DNA of 64,000 nucleotides from Cinnamomum chago (lineage: Eukaryota; Streptophyta; Magnoliopsida; Laurales; Lauraceae): positions 27,551,001 to 27,615,000 of the forward strand of contig CP142457.1 in NCBI GenBank assembly GCA_038049695.1, in the 5' to 3' direction. The stretch's first letter is position 1. Each line of letters opens with the position of its first letter. Shown piece after piece: positions 36,484 through 48,276 of the stretch. Under the pieces are notes generated by a model. That model did no database searches. It worked only from the letters and a program-made list of their open reading frames with translations, and was not told where the DNA came from. Made by a program: the position numbers and the translations under genes.

Positions 36484-38684
36484 ATTTCTCAGTCTCTTAG
36501 TTCCTAAAAGAGCGAATATTAATCTTATCTAAGGAGATAAATGCCTTGAAATTCAAAATCACTTACTAACTAATCTTTCTAAATTTTAAATTTTAGTTTA
36601 AAATATGTAAGAGCACCTCCCTTTTCTCTAAATGGACTCTCAAACATCCATTTTCTCTCCGTAAGGGGTTTTCTCCCTCTCTTCACATCTAGAGACTATT
36701 ACTATGTAAATATATTAAAAATGCATGAGTTTAAAATGGGGTTTTAACAGATGTCTACATAGTGTAAGAGTTTAAGCATAGAATGAAAGAATTTATTTTT
36801 TACCTTTTTATAAGAAGAACCAAAGGATGAGTTTGAAAAGAGTAGGCGACTGAAAAGAGGTGAGAGGGAAAATGATAGGAGAGACTGAGATTGTGACTGA
36901 GATTGAGACTATAGGTGTCGGTATAATTGTGTGGTGAATTGGACATGTGTTCCTACAGGATTTTCCAAGAGATTGCTTCTCTGGCTGGGTATTGTTTCCA
37001 TTTCTTCTCATGATAGATGGAAAGCTGAAATAGATATGAAAGTTTGCAGTAGGCAAGCATGCTTTCTCCTGTGATTTAACACAAAAACTAAAAATCAACA
37101 TGCTTATGCCTAACTCAAAAAATAAAAATGAAAAAAATCAGGCCTTTGTAAATCCACATGTGTCTGATTAATTTGAATCTCGCATACCTTTGTGGTCGCA
37201 AGCAATACCAACTATGTCTCTAGAGATCAGGGCAGTAGTCTATGGTGCCAAATATGTGAGATACAGAGTGATTGGAGAGGAGGGAGAGAGAGGAGGTTAG
37301 AGGGACAAGCATTTACTTGTGAAGAGGGAGAAACAAATGAGTCGTTTCAATTAGATGAGGCAGTTTTTTCTTTTTCAAATTTCAAAACTAATGCTTATTA
37401 CTTGGGTCCCACTCTCATATGCTTACGTGGCTTTGTGCCGGATCAATTTACACTGAAAATTACTCATGCTTCTCCCAATGGTTTTCCAACTTTCAAGAGA
37501 AAGAATTTGTAAAGTGTGTTCAAGGTTTGGTGAAGATAGAGGATTCCTACCATCCATGAAATATGTGAACCAACCGCTAATGTTTTTTGTAATTTTCTCA
37601 AAATCCATGAACAATAAAGGGCCAAGCTTGCACCCTATAATCGTCTTTGGGTTTCTAGAGAATTTGAATGGTTTGGATCTTGCAAATGGGGCCCATAAGA
37701 ATAAAAAATTAATATTTTAGCGTTTAAACTTATTCATAAATATCTCAAAATCCGTGAAGGATCAATGATTGAAATTTGACTTAGTAGCTGTTTTTAGCCT
37801 TCTAATCATGATTACAGGTTCAGATCTTGATTGTGAAACCTAAAAAGTAGGGTTTCAAAGCGAAAACGGTGACCTTCGTGTTACCCTCTTTGTTCCAGGT
37901 TTTGTGATTGTGCAACGCTTCTCTAGTTTGTTATTTGAAAATATATTCAACGACTAATCTATTTTTGCTATTTTTCTCATGATTCATAATGAATCATGCT
38001 TCCAAATTTGATTCCAAAGACATTTTAGGTCTTTTAAATAGATCAGCTGTTTGGGTTTTGAAAAAAATGTAAAAAAAAAAAAATGTACAATGAAGTGGAG
38101 AAATTGAGATCCTATAGTCTAGAGTATTTTACAAATATCTCAAAATATAGGAAGAATTGACCGTTGGTATATGATCATATAGCCGTTTTGGGCCTTTTAG
38201 ACATGATTAACGACTTGGATCTTAATTATGGGGCCTTAAAAAAAAAGATTTTCAAATATAAAACTGCACCCAATACATTCACGCCAGTATTACTATTCAT
38301 CCACAATTCCACCAACGCATGGATCATCCAAATAAGACGGGGGTAGTCTGCTGTTGAAAATATTCGAAAACAACGAAACCGGAACTCCTCGCTGCCATTT
38401 TTCATACGCAACCTTGATTTTCCACGGAATCACGGTAAAACGCAAGGAATCCCCTCTGCTGAAGGTGGCTAATTGTGTCCTAATTGTCAAAGGTGTGCAG
38501 GTGAAAATAAACTGTTTTTTTTTTTAGCCCGGCTGGGATCCAACGGACCTCCTGTGGGACTGGGCCGAAGTCGATCTCCCAGTCGGGCCGTTTAGACTTT
38601 TGCTTTTCTTTTCTCCCACGTGGGAAGATTAGGGCTTGACCCGAACTCAAGCCCAGAAATCGTGGCACCATCTCAGATGGCCAC
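36484..38684. other. Intergenic with a degenerate reiterated motif
   Basis: No gene is seen. Between about 37560 and 38240 a loose motif recurs at least three times: CAAATATCTCAAAATCC-TGAA, then an AGC-GTTTT-GGCCTT block, then ATGATTA--GGTT-GGATCTT and a G-rich end. The ORFs at 36808-37101 and 37192-37512 have no recognisable domain. Confidence 0.45.
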
Positions 38685-39250
38685 GTGCAAGTCCTTCACT
38701 TCGAACTCGACGCCCAAGCAGAAACAGAAGGAAAAAAGGGCTTCTTCTTCTCTTTCTCTCTTTGTTTGTTTGTTTTCTCAAAGATACGACGAGTCACAGA
38801 AATAACTGGTGCTGCTGAAGATGGCGAAGAGAGAGAGAGAGAGAGGGAGCCGCTGTTGACGACGGTGGTGCTGGCGGTTCGTGACGTACGGTACGCCCCC
38901 TCTCCGCACTTCCCTCTCTCTACTGTCCCTTTATCTTGTTTTGTTTTTGGCTGGCTTGAGAGAAAGAGAGAGAGATGGATGGGGTTTTGGGGTTTATGGG
39001 GTTTCTGTGAACGGTTTTTGTGGGTCTTGCGATTAGGTTTTGTGCGTCTCTGGGTGGTCGGATGGGTTCTTTATGGCTTCAAAAAATGTGGGGGGATTTC
39101 GGGATAGGGCTTTCGGTAGATGGCTTTTTGGGGTTTTGATTTGGAACGAATTGGGTTTGCCCGAGATGGGGATTTGGGTTTTGGAATAGGGATTTATGAT
39201 GAGTTCGTCTGGGGCTTAGACAATGGAACGGATGGATGGGACTGATGATG
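38685..39250 (+). pseudogene. Possible 5' end of a truncated host gene
   Basis: The sequence looks like a plant gene start: a CT-rich leader (38745-38780), an ATG at 38821 followed by a GA microsatellite encoding Lys/Arg/Glu, then GC-rich coding-like DNA, a possible donor at 38888 or 38891, and a long G/T-rich intron-like stretch to 39250. The 38821 frame closes after 12 codons; a different GA repeat number would change this. No downstream exons are visible, and an LTR begins at 39351. It may be a 5' fragment left by rearrangement. The identity is unknown. Confidence 0.3.
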
Positions 39251-39337
39251 ATGATGGATGAAATCTACCGAAACTGTTTGAAATGGGATTAGACTCGCTG
39301 GTCATCTCGAATGAGGATCTGATAGGAATCTTCTTCG

Positions 39338-39649
39338 CTCTGATACCAATTGACGCAGGGTGGGCAGGGAAGAATAGCCAAGGGGGAAAAATAGACTCCC
39401 GTGTCGTCTAGGTCTCACTCTTATTGTCCAAGGAGGGATTACAATCCTTTATATAAACGCATACCTTAATAAGACTCTGTGCCATACAACTTTCGCTAAA
39501 ATTTAACTGTTAGTAGGAAATAGGAAGAAGATGGACAGTGCATGATCTGGATGTCTTCTCCTGTTCCTGTAGCCTTAATGGGCTTGGGCCCTTGGTTGAA
39601 GCTTTTGGGCTTGTGAGATGGGCCCAATGGCCTGGCAGACCCTGCATCA
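39338..39649 (-). mobile_element. LTR with adjoining primer-binding site
   Basis: A 299-bp LTR at 39351-39649 has inverted ends TGACGCAGGG and CCCTGCATCA. Directly to its left, CTCTGATACCA (39339-39349) is the reverse complement of TGGTATCAGAG, the binding site for initiator Met tRNA. This orients the element on the minus strand with its internal region to the left, of which almost nothing remains. Related to the LTRs at 32007 and 51443. Broken fossil. Confidence 0.75.
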
Positions 39650-40019
39650 TGGGTCCTACAAAAGGGTAGGCAAGTTTCAAACTTGTGAACAGTTGATAGC
39701 CAAATTCTTGTCTGTTCTTGGTTGTATTGCCTTTGGACTTTGATTTACATTCCTCTTCCTTTCTCAGTATATATCTCTTGTTGTGTAACCTCCTTTTCTA
39801 TTAATAAAGAAATCATTCAATGATTTAAGCTGTTGATATCCTGCTGATGTGGATGGTGCCTATTTTTTTCCCTCTTTCTTTTTTTGTTCAATACTATATT
39901 TTATTTTTCAACTCTTTACTTTTTGGACATGAATTGGAAAGTTTGCCTTTTTTACTTCTTACTCTTTTTAACTTATGAAATCCTCAAAATCCAACTTTAC
40001 TTCTCCCTCAACAGCTATG
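39650..40019. other. Intergenic, perhaps a retrotransposon 3' end
   Basis: T-rich sequence with TCAGTATATATCTCTTG and ATTAATAAAGAAATC near 39765-39815, which resembles plant L1 LINE 3' ends. Too short to be certain. Confidence 0.35.
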
Positions 40020-40400
40020 CTGTAGCTCCCCTTAATATATTTTGAAATTCTTCTTCGGTCATCAGGGCTCAGCTCCTTGGTCTCATTAAGAATGAAGTCT
40101 AACTTCCATGACTTGAACCAATGTTCGACACTCCACCTATCAGGTTCTTAAGAATTCTTAAGAGTTGCTATCTACTACAAGATGGCCATGATAAGTAATT
40201 TAAATATCATTAAAGCTTCTCTAATTGCGTGATATTCTCTTCGTTGGAATCGTTGGAATCAATCGGACCTTAAAAAACCAGCTTCATCAACCTAGGCCTT
40301 TAGAAGCCCCATCCACATTCAATATGAAATTTCCTTTCCTTAGGGATGGGTTAGTGGGTTTCAAGCTTCAACATGGCTTCATTCTCTCCATTATTAAGCT
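40020..40400 (-). mobile_element. LINE RNase H-like fragment
   Basis: On the minus strand there is a decayed segment beginning with a FILNVDGASKG-like motif (near 40300-40330), typical of the RNase H domain at the end of plant L1 elements. DSNS and a W-rich part follow further downstream. Several stops are present. Only the first motif is convincing. Confidence 0.45.
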
Positions 40401-40751
40401 TCCTGCCATCACATAAGCCTCGCAATTATTAACCAATCATTAAGCTTTATATGAAGATTTTCCTCTCTTCACAAAGCTTGCTTCCCTGCCCATAGCCTAA
40501 TAATATCTTAAAACTCTTCGATGGAGCTTTTCTTATCTGTGAAGATCTCATCATTCCTTTGACCTATAAATTACCACTTTTACAAACTTCTCCAGAATTT
40601 TGACCTTCCTTTTAAAATAGGCCCGAACAGTGAACACTAAGATTTAACTACATCACCGATAGCTCTAATTTGTTTGGTAAAAATACTTGTAGGTTGAAGT
40701 GAAGTAAAATGAAGATTGAAGAGAGAATAAAATATTAGGGGGTCTAATAAT

Positions 40752-41512
40752 AAAACCAAACCAAACCACACCAAACCAAGCCTTTTCCCATTAGGTGGGG
40801 TCGGCTATATGGATTTGATGACGCCAATTAAATCTGTTTAGGGCCATGTCCTCCGTTAGATCCATGTAGGTAAGGTTATGTTTAATAGTTTCTTTCCAAT
40901 TTCTCTTGGGTCTCCCTCTCCTACTCTGGGCAATCTCTATGCTTTCACACCTTTTAACAGGTGCCTTCGTTGGGCGCTTTCTAACATGGCCGAACCATCT
41001 CAGTCGATTTTTTCTTATTTTATTTTTAATTGGTGCTATTCCTACTTTGCCCTTAATCTCCTCATTCCTAATCCTATCTCTCCTTGTGATCCCGTACATC
41101 CATCTTAGCATTCTCATCTTCGCAACTTCCATCTTCCTAACATGATTATGCTTTACTGCCCAACACTCTGATCCATATAACAACGCTGGACGTACCGCCA
41201 CCTTATAATACTTTCCTTTAACCTTGAGGGGGATTTTCCGATCACACAAGACCCCCGAAGCACTCTTCCATTTGGTCCACCCGGCCTGAATCCTGTGACT
41301 TACATCAATATCAATCTCTCCATCCTGTTGCACCAACCTAAAGTTTTCTTTTTCTACAATCTTTTGTGTGCCCAAACTTACTTCTAAGTTATCAGGTGTC
41401 CTACTTTGATTAAACTTGTATTCCAGATATTCCATCTTGCATCGACTTAGCCTAAACCCTTTTGTCTTTAACGTTTTCCGCCACAATTCTAGCTTAGCGA
41501 ATGATGAAATTT
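40752..41512 (-). mobile_element. RTE-clade LINE, 3' part of the reverse transcriptase ORF
   Basis: The minus-strand ORF (41582-40791) contains the C-terminal region typical of plant RTE elements. Motifs in order are KLELWRKTLKTKGFRLSR, ALLYGSECWAVK, MRMLRWMYGITRRDRIRNE, RLRWFGHVRKRP and RGRPKRNWKETI. The element ends, past the stop, with the characteristic ACCCCACCTAATGGG region and a short (CCAAA)-type tandem tail on the plus strand at 40752-40779, which is how RTE elements end. The frame is open over this whole part, so the insertion is not very old. It is 5'-truncated near 41512, as is normal for LINEs; codons upstream of that belong to flanking DNA. Confidence 0.9.
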
Positions 41513-41589
41513 TGTTTTTAGTGGCTTGATAAGGAATCTTTTTTACTTTTTTGGGCAATGGATTTTTGTCTTTTAGTGGCATGAGAATT

Positions 41590-42589
41590 TTGCTTTTTGA
41601 CTTTTTTTATTTTTATTTTAAGGAGGAGGGAATTTTGAAGTTTTATACTTTTGATATGATCCCTAGTCTTTTCTTGTTAGGTGAAATGAGGCTTTACTTC
41701 ACTCCACCTTACTAGTGAAGTGGCCAAACAAGCCCAAAAACGACCACTGCATTTCAATCATGGAAAGGAAGTGCATCTGATTAGAATTTTTTTTAAAATT
41801 CAAATCTGATTTGGAATCAAATGGTGAACTTTCCGCATCTTGCCATTTCATAAAAAAGAAATGGTGGACAAAATATGCTTCTATGCCTTTTTGTTATTGG
41901 AAATATGACTCCAACCTGAACCTTGTCATTATGACATTGAGCACCATCCAACTGTGCTACTGGCTCTTGTCAAGGCACTCTTCACAATTGGGGATGTTGC
42001 CTTTAACTACAGGTGAACATAACGCCTCAACTCTTGACTGTACTACAGGCTCTTGTCAATCCTTGCCCCAGAGAAACGGAAGGTGGATGATTTGAGGATT
42101 GAGAACTAGATGCCTTGAAGAAGAATTTAGACGAAATCTACAGCACTCTATTTCCATTTCCTAACCTAATGATTTTCTCAATAAATGAAAACTTCTGTTA
42201 GAAAACTTAATAAGGACTCATAATCCATAGCCTCATGATTGTCTCAATAAATGTGGAAGTCCTTTCCTAAAACAAAAAGGGATGTGGGAATTAATTAGTC
42301 ATTGGAAGTCCTTTTCCAAGTGGGCATGGTCTCACCTGCTTGAGCATATTTGACATGGATCCCATGTTTGTAACATGTAATGTTATGTGGCTCGGTGCAC
42401 CCATGGGTCGTCCCTTTTTGGTTAGGACTCAATTTATTTTTCATTGGGCCCACATTGAGTCTAGAGATTTTTTAAAGCAATTTAGGCTTATTAAACTTTA
42501 GTTTTGAGTCCTTGTGTTTGATTGGGCTCCAATTTAAATGGATTAAAAACCCATCATACCAACCAGATTGATCCAAATAACTCAATGCT
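41590..42589. other. Intergenic, no gene seen
   Basis: AT-rich non-coding DNA. A short motif, ACTGTGCTACTGGCTCTTGTCAA / ACTGTACTACAGGCTCTTGTCAA, occurs at 41950 and 42037, a local duplication of ~87 bp spacing. The ORF 41811-42095 has no recognisable domain. Confidence 0.45.
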
Positions 42590-43550
42590 TGATCCAACAC
42601 CGGATCCATGAATTTTGAATCTTATCATCAGCTCTTGCGTCAGAGTGTGGGACAAGAATCCTAGAAAGCCCGACTCAACCAAGTCAGCATTGACTTGGTT
42701 GAGTCGAATCGACACAGATTGGCATTCGGCTAACACGGTCTGGCATGAGAATGGTATGATTCAAGTCAAACAACAATTCGACCAAAAACATATATCGGAA
42801 CTTCTAAAAGGAAAACATGTCGTTGGATGTAAGTGGGTGTGCACCATGGTTTGAATATTCATCTGTTACTGACTTGACTCTGGTGAATTGACTTAGTGCT
42901 GATCAATACTAGTACGAGTCTGGGACTAGAATCCTAAAAAACCCTGATTCAATCGAGTCTGCTCTGACTTGGTCAAGTCGAACCAGCTTAGACTGGAATG
43001 GGACTGACATGCCCTGGTGTGAGATTGGTACAGAGTAAGCACCGAATTTTCAGAAATATACAAAGTTGTCTGGTTGTCCCTGTATAGTCACATCAGTGTC
43101 TGAACTTTTGTGCCAAGATCCTTCAAGAGTGATTGTAGCCATAAAGCTTCACATGTTCCGTGAGCCATAACTCTTTATTTAGCTTCAGCACTTGATCTGG
43201 CAACAATATGTTGCTTTTCTAATTTTACATGTAACAAGATTACTTTCAACAAGTGTACAACACCCTATAATAGACCTCCTGTTTTCCCTGTAGCCTGCCC
43301 AATCTGCATCTGCAAACACTATCACATCCATATTATTATGTTTGGTATAAAGTAATCCCTTACTTGGTTCTAGCTTCAGGCACTTCAAAATCATCTAGAA
43401 CTTGCAAATTTGTCATTCCTGCCTTACAATGAAGAAAAAGTAGTAGAAAGAGGAAACAGGATAGAGGCAGACTCCGCTGAGCCCCTAAAGACCTGACTTG
43501 TCTATGACTGAGTATGAATTGACTCGGCCCGGCCAAGTTTTAAAATCCTG
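42590..43550. mobile_element. Element built of GACT/AGTC words, with copia scraps
   Basis: Two related blocks (42637-42775 and 42908-43035) share GAATCCTA-AAA-CCC and GACTTGGT-AGTCGAA. A third, reverse-type block at 43490-43545 ends in GGCCAAGTTTTAAAATCC. Between the first two, 42800-42850 encodes a HVVGCKWVCT-like snippet of copia reverse transcriptase on the plus strand. The whole looks like a non-autonomous DNA transposon mixed with fossil retroelement pieces. The borders are approximate. Confidence 0.4.
43050..43410 (-). mobile_element. Ty1/copia RNase H fragment
   Basis: The minus strand shows a copia-type RNase H segment: KGLLYTKH, FADADWAGYRENRRSIIGCC and a SSAEA-like continuation. 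This is the order seen near the end of copia polyproteins. It is a short, broken and old fragment without LTRs. Confidence 0.75.
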
Positions 43551-43689
43551 ATATCTCCTTTTCCATATCACCAATTTCCTTTCCATTCCTCGAACCACCA
43601 GACCCCACATTGGTGTTCAGACTTGATTCAGGCCTCATGGTAGGCCTAAATGATAAATTAATTCACTCCTCATGGTAGGCCTAAATCCT

Positions 43690-46600
43690 TTATCAATAGC
43701 ATGTCTGCAATCTGCATTATAGTTTATTACTGCTGTGAAGTCTTTCTTTGTATATACCTCCACTTCCACCCCAACCAAAGTGCTCTTATTTTGATTTTTG
43801 AGCTTGTTCTACTTTGCTATTGTTTTCACCTTTGTAATCCTTGCCACTGAAGCATCACAAAGAAAAGTGGCACCTGCAAACTTCAAATGAGTCAAGCACA
43901 GCCTCTATTGCCAATGTCGGCTCCTCTTGAGAGGCTCATAAGTTTCCCCATTCCACTCTTTCTCTGCTCTTGTAAACAAGAAAGAGGATAAAAGGTCTCC
44001 TTGTCAAAGACTTCACCCCTTGAACTGTTGAAGGTGGATGAAGTTGAACCACCAACCAAAGGCAAATAGGAGTTTTTAGATAGACATTATTTTTTTTTTC
44101 CAAGCCCTCTATTTCTCACCTAAGTGCATTTTAGGGAGCATATAATCAACAAATTGCCAATCTATGCTGTCCTAAGCTTTCTCCACTTCCATTTTAAACA
44201 ACGAACCTTCCTTGGCAACTTTGCTCTTTATCTGGAATGAATGTCTTCATTAACTGTTGTACTCCATCCAAAATCTTCATTCCTTTAACGAAGGCTCCAT
44301 GTGATGGACCAATGATACAATGCATTATCTCCTGACTCCTGTGAGCAAGAATATTTTCCATTAGTTTGTAGGTGCACCCCAACCAAGCTGATCAACCTGA
44401 AGTCCTGATTGTCTCCCTTCTGTATGAGAGTGATAAAAATGGAATTCATTTTCTCCCACCTATGAATTTCATTGAGCATTTCCATGAAGTCTTCTCTAGG
44501 GAATTTATGGCCAGCTTTAAGTGGAGTAGAAATTAAGTCCATCTAGCCTCCTATCTTATCTCTGTCAATCTTCTTGACTGTGACCTTTATCTCTATGGCG
44601 AAATCTCTTTCCAGCTGTGCTACTTCTTCCACAGAAATTGCCACAAAATCAAGTCCTAGAGTCAACTGGCTGTGTTTTTTTTTAGAAAAAAAAAGAAGAA
44701 AGATTAAAAGAAAAATAAGAAAAAGAAAAACTAGTTCTTGATGTCTTCCTTTCTTTCAAAAGGATCAAGTGCTAGACCATGAATGCCAACATCACTCAGA
44801 GAGATTCTCTTATGCTTATCACAAAAAGTTCTTGTATTCATGTCGCCCTCCTTGAGCAAATCCGACTTTTTTTCTCCATGGAATCTTCTTGTTTCTTTTA
44901 TTAGCAAACAGTCCCACAACTTTTTTTTTATTTTTATTTTTAAATTTACCTCTTTGTGCCCATTCTTGATCATATATACTTCTTTCTTCTTCCATCAAGC
45001 CCCACTCTTTAACTTTCCTTTCAACATCATCCTTCCAGTCAATATTGAGACTACAACCCTTCCCTGGATGATTTAACCAATCATTAATGAACTTTAATGG
45101 ATGAGAGTCACAATCGTGGATGAAAATCACGGTATCGGTTGACCCAGAAAACCGATAACGTTGTGGTATCAGTTGCGGTTCGCGGTCCGTCGCGGTGTGA
45201 ATATATATATATTTTTTATTCCAATTTTTTTATAAAAAATATTCAAAAAATCCAAAATATTGTAAAAAGCTAGAAAACATGCTTCTTTTCCATTAGTAAC
45301 AACTATAAATTAAAATATCGGTTCACCTAAGTTAAACATCCTCTATCGGTATTTATTCATTATTTGTATGAAGTTTTTGTGTTTAATTGTAGGCCTATCA
45401 TGATAAATGTATTTCCTGTGTATCCTTTTGATTAACCATTGTTTTACACCAAAATATTTAATATTTTATTCACATGAATCGTAAATGATTAATATTATAG
45501 TCGCACAACTCTTATTTGAATAAGCTTTATTAAGGATCCATTTACAGTGACATTTATTTTGATTTTGAATGAATTATTTTTTTTTATAAGTGGGCCCTAA
45601 TCGAATGGTACAAGTCAAAATAAGTAGGAAATGTAATTAACCAAGTTAGGTTTATAGTCTAGAGCCCACAGAATTATCGTAAATCGTAGAAAGTATGGCA
45701 TTTAATTAAGCACTTTAGTTTTTTTACCAAAAATGTTTTTGAGCAGTTTAGACTTAAATGGTGGCTCATGGAACCCACGAGATTATGGTGAATCAACATC
45801 CTTATTTATAGTCATTTAACTTGGAAGGCAAACCTTACATGGACCAAGAAAAGGGGCAGCTGCCCAATATAGCACAATTACACCACACAGCACACATTTA
45901 AAGGGCATTAAATGTGGCATTTACATTTTTCCATAAAACAGAAACCCTCAATTCACTTCTTTCTTGGCTTCCAAAGGAGGAACATGGGGGTGGGTGGGAG
46001 ATAGAAAATGCAAAGAGGGAAATGAGAAGAATAAAGAGGGGGAGAAAAGAAAATGAACGGTTAGGGCCACTAGATCTTCTTTGTCTTTCCACCTCCTCCC
46101 TATCTCTCTCTCTTTTTCTTTTTTCTTTTTTCCTTTTGGTCCTTCCATTGAAAGCATGCTAATAGCCGATCTCCCTCAGTTTTTTACTCAATAAATATTA
46201 ATAGAATGCATAATCCTTTGTCTCCCTCGATTCCTCCCTCTTTCTTTCTTTCTTTCTTTTTTTTTTTTTTTTTTTAAAGTTTTCATTCGAATCATTCCTA
46301 TGTACCGTTACAATGTATGTATCGGCCGATACCGGTTTTTTGACCGATATTTTGAAATATCGGTTAAGATTAACCGATATGTCCACAATATTTAAATGTG
46401 CCAACATCAAGACCGATACACAATAAAATATCGGATCGGTCATGTCCGATACCGATGGCTGATACGTACTGGTATCGGCCGATATTTTAAATCATGGTCA
46501 CGATTCAGTTCTTTTGTATGAGGCAGACTGTTGCATGGTCATACAGTTTCTTCTACAAGTAGATCTGGCTTGTCCATCAAGAATGTTCTTAGAGAATTTC

Positions 46601-46720
46601 TTAATGCTCCTATTTTATCCCACCAATCAGTGTTAGAGACTTGCTCGGGGATGATGATGGCCAATTTCCATAGTCTTTGTCTGGTTAATTAATTGGACGT
46701 GACCAAGCATGAAGCAGGGG
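43690..46720 (-). mobile_element. L1-type LINE ORF2 remnant, split by a DNA transposon
   Basis: On the minus strand the following appear in L1 order: HPLKFINDWLNHPGKG (45105-45060), KEGDMNTRTF (44850), EMLNEIHRWEKMNSIFITLI then DFRLISLVG (44470-44390), AFVKGMKILDGVQ (44300-44260), a KMEVEKA--SIDWQF palm motif (44195-44155), and decayed SSRG and FADDT-like regions further left. Several stops and frameshifts are present, so it is inactive. The block 45116-46496 is a later insertion. Sequence of the same element seems to resume at 46506-46720, but the similarity there is weak. Confidence 0.75.
45116..46496. mobile_element. Mutator-like non-autonomous element with CGGTATCGG words
   Basis: The left side has ATCACGGTATCGGTTGACC. 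The right side has many copies of ATCGGCCGATA, ACCGATA and GATACCGAT and ends GATATTTTAAATCATG. The flanks GTCACAATC (45107-45115) and GTCACGATT (46497-46505) form a likely 9-bp target duplication (7 of 9 identical), which points to the Mutator superfamily. No transposase is visible; the ORFs at 45898-46162 are low-complexity. The left end reappears at 55858. Insertion into the L1 LINE shows it is younger than that LINE. Confidence 0.6.
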
Positions 46721-48138
46721 GCATATTAATAAGGTTGGGGAATCTACTTTTTAAGAAATGATATAAGAGAGAATAGAAGTTAGCATGCATCTTTTTCAGT
46801 GACGTAAATGATGCAGTTCTTTTTTTTCATGGAAGAAGCTCCCATCAAGTATAAAGAGATTGGCATGTTACCAATTTCATGGATGGAAATGGAAATCCTA
46901 TCTAGGTCCCTACTAGGAATGATTGACCTTCCCTCTGTAAATACCTTGTAATCTCTCATTTGTGAAGCAATGGAAACTTCTATCATTCCGTCACGCTAAT
47001 GTGAATGCATTTGAGCGAGTGTTTCCCTTGTGTAAAGACACCCTGAGTTGCCAATGGTGATCACTCCAAAGGCTGGACATCAATGGTGAATATGTGAAGA
47101 TTCCATCCATTATTGGGTCCCATCAATGTGAATGTAGAACAAGTGGGGGATTTGAACCGGATACAACAAATAGGATCAGCATGAGGTTCACAAATTAGAG
47201 ACAAGCTAGTGGGTTGTTGTGAGATTGTCGAGTGCCACTTTGATTAGGGAGCATTAGCCCACTTAATGCATAGGCCCACAAAACTGAAACAAAGAAAATG
47301 AAAGAACGTGTGGTCACTTAGAACTCATCAATTAGGATTGTTAACAAAGAAATAATTTTAGATAAAAAAATATTGCTAATTAGTAAGAAAATAAAAGTAA
47401 AGGCTTGTAAATTAATAAGTTGAATTAAAATTAAAAAAAAACCTAACGATTACATGATTTTTCATGAATTCTCAGATGAAAGAAGATGAGGGGTAAATAA
47501 TACCGTTTTATAAAACAAAGAACTACTTGAAAAAGAGAGTTTCAAATACCATTGTTCATTGAAAGAATAAAATTTAAAAGTAAAAGGAAATATTTAAAGA
47601 CTGATAGGCAAGATAAAGTAAGATAAAAATGCAGCTACAGTTTTTTTTTTTTTTTAATTGCTTACGTGACTTGAAGCCTAGGATGCTTAGCTACGGATAT
47701 GGATATGTACGGACACTGATATGGGAATCAAGGATACGACTCCTCACAAATGAAAATCTAGGACACGGATATGGATAAGGGTGTCCTAATTTTTCTTTAG
47801 ATCATTTTTGAATTAATGAAATTATCATTGTTTTCGCCCATTTCTAGCATTTTCTATGGCGAGAAGTAAAATATTAAAAGAACTATATGAAATAAATGAC
47901 TTTATGTGTAGGATATGTTAAACCTGTTTGCTAAAAGTATCAGTGTAGTATTGGGTACCAATACAAGTGTCGTATCGGTCCAAAATGGATGCGTTGGGCT
48001 TGTACAAGTATCCGGGTATCATAGTTTGAAGCTCCAACCTCGGGATTGTGAGTCGTGACAATGAGCGCCTTCCAACTGTGTCATGGGCTCTCATCCACAA
48101 GTTCCTTATCTTAGTTTTATAGGGTACGAATGAATATC
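46721..48138. other. Intergenic, with a GGATATGG-word element
   Basis: No gene is seen. At about 47685-48030 the words ACGGATATGGATA, GGACAC, GGATACGA, GTGTCGTATCGGTCC and GTATCCGGGTATC suggest another decayed non-autonomous element of the word-repeat kind. The rest is AT-rich. Confidence 0.4.
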
Positions 48139-48258
48139 CACTGTGTCTTCAGTCATAGCTGATCCATCAACTCATAAATTATCAAAGCAAGAAAGTCCCA
48201 CCGTGTCTTCAGTCATAGTTGATCCATCAACTCATAAATTATCAAAGCAAGAACGTCA
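48139..48258. repeat. 60-bp tandem duplication
   Basis: Two adjacent 60-base units (48139-48198 and 48199-48258) share TGTCTTCAGTCATAG, TGATCCATCAACTC and ATAAATTATCAAAGCAAGAA and differ at about three positions. Confidence 0.9.
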
Positions 48259-48276
48259 ATAAAAACTACAATCATT

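Noticed and set aside
38685-39107. Complete 140-residue protein
   Set aside because: The open frame runs through likely intron sequence (G/T-rich, Trp/Phe/Gly-heavy translation) and depends on the GA repeat length; at best a first exon is real.
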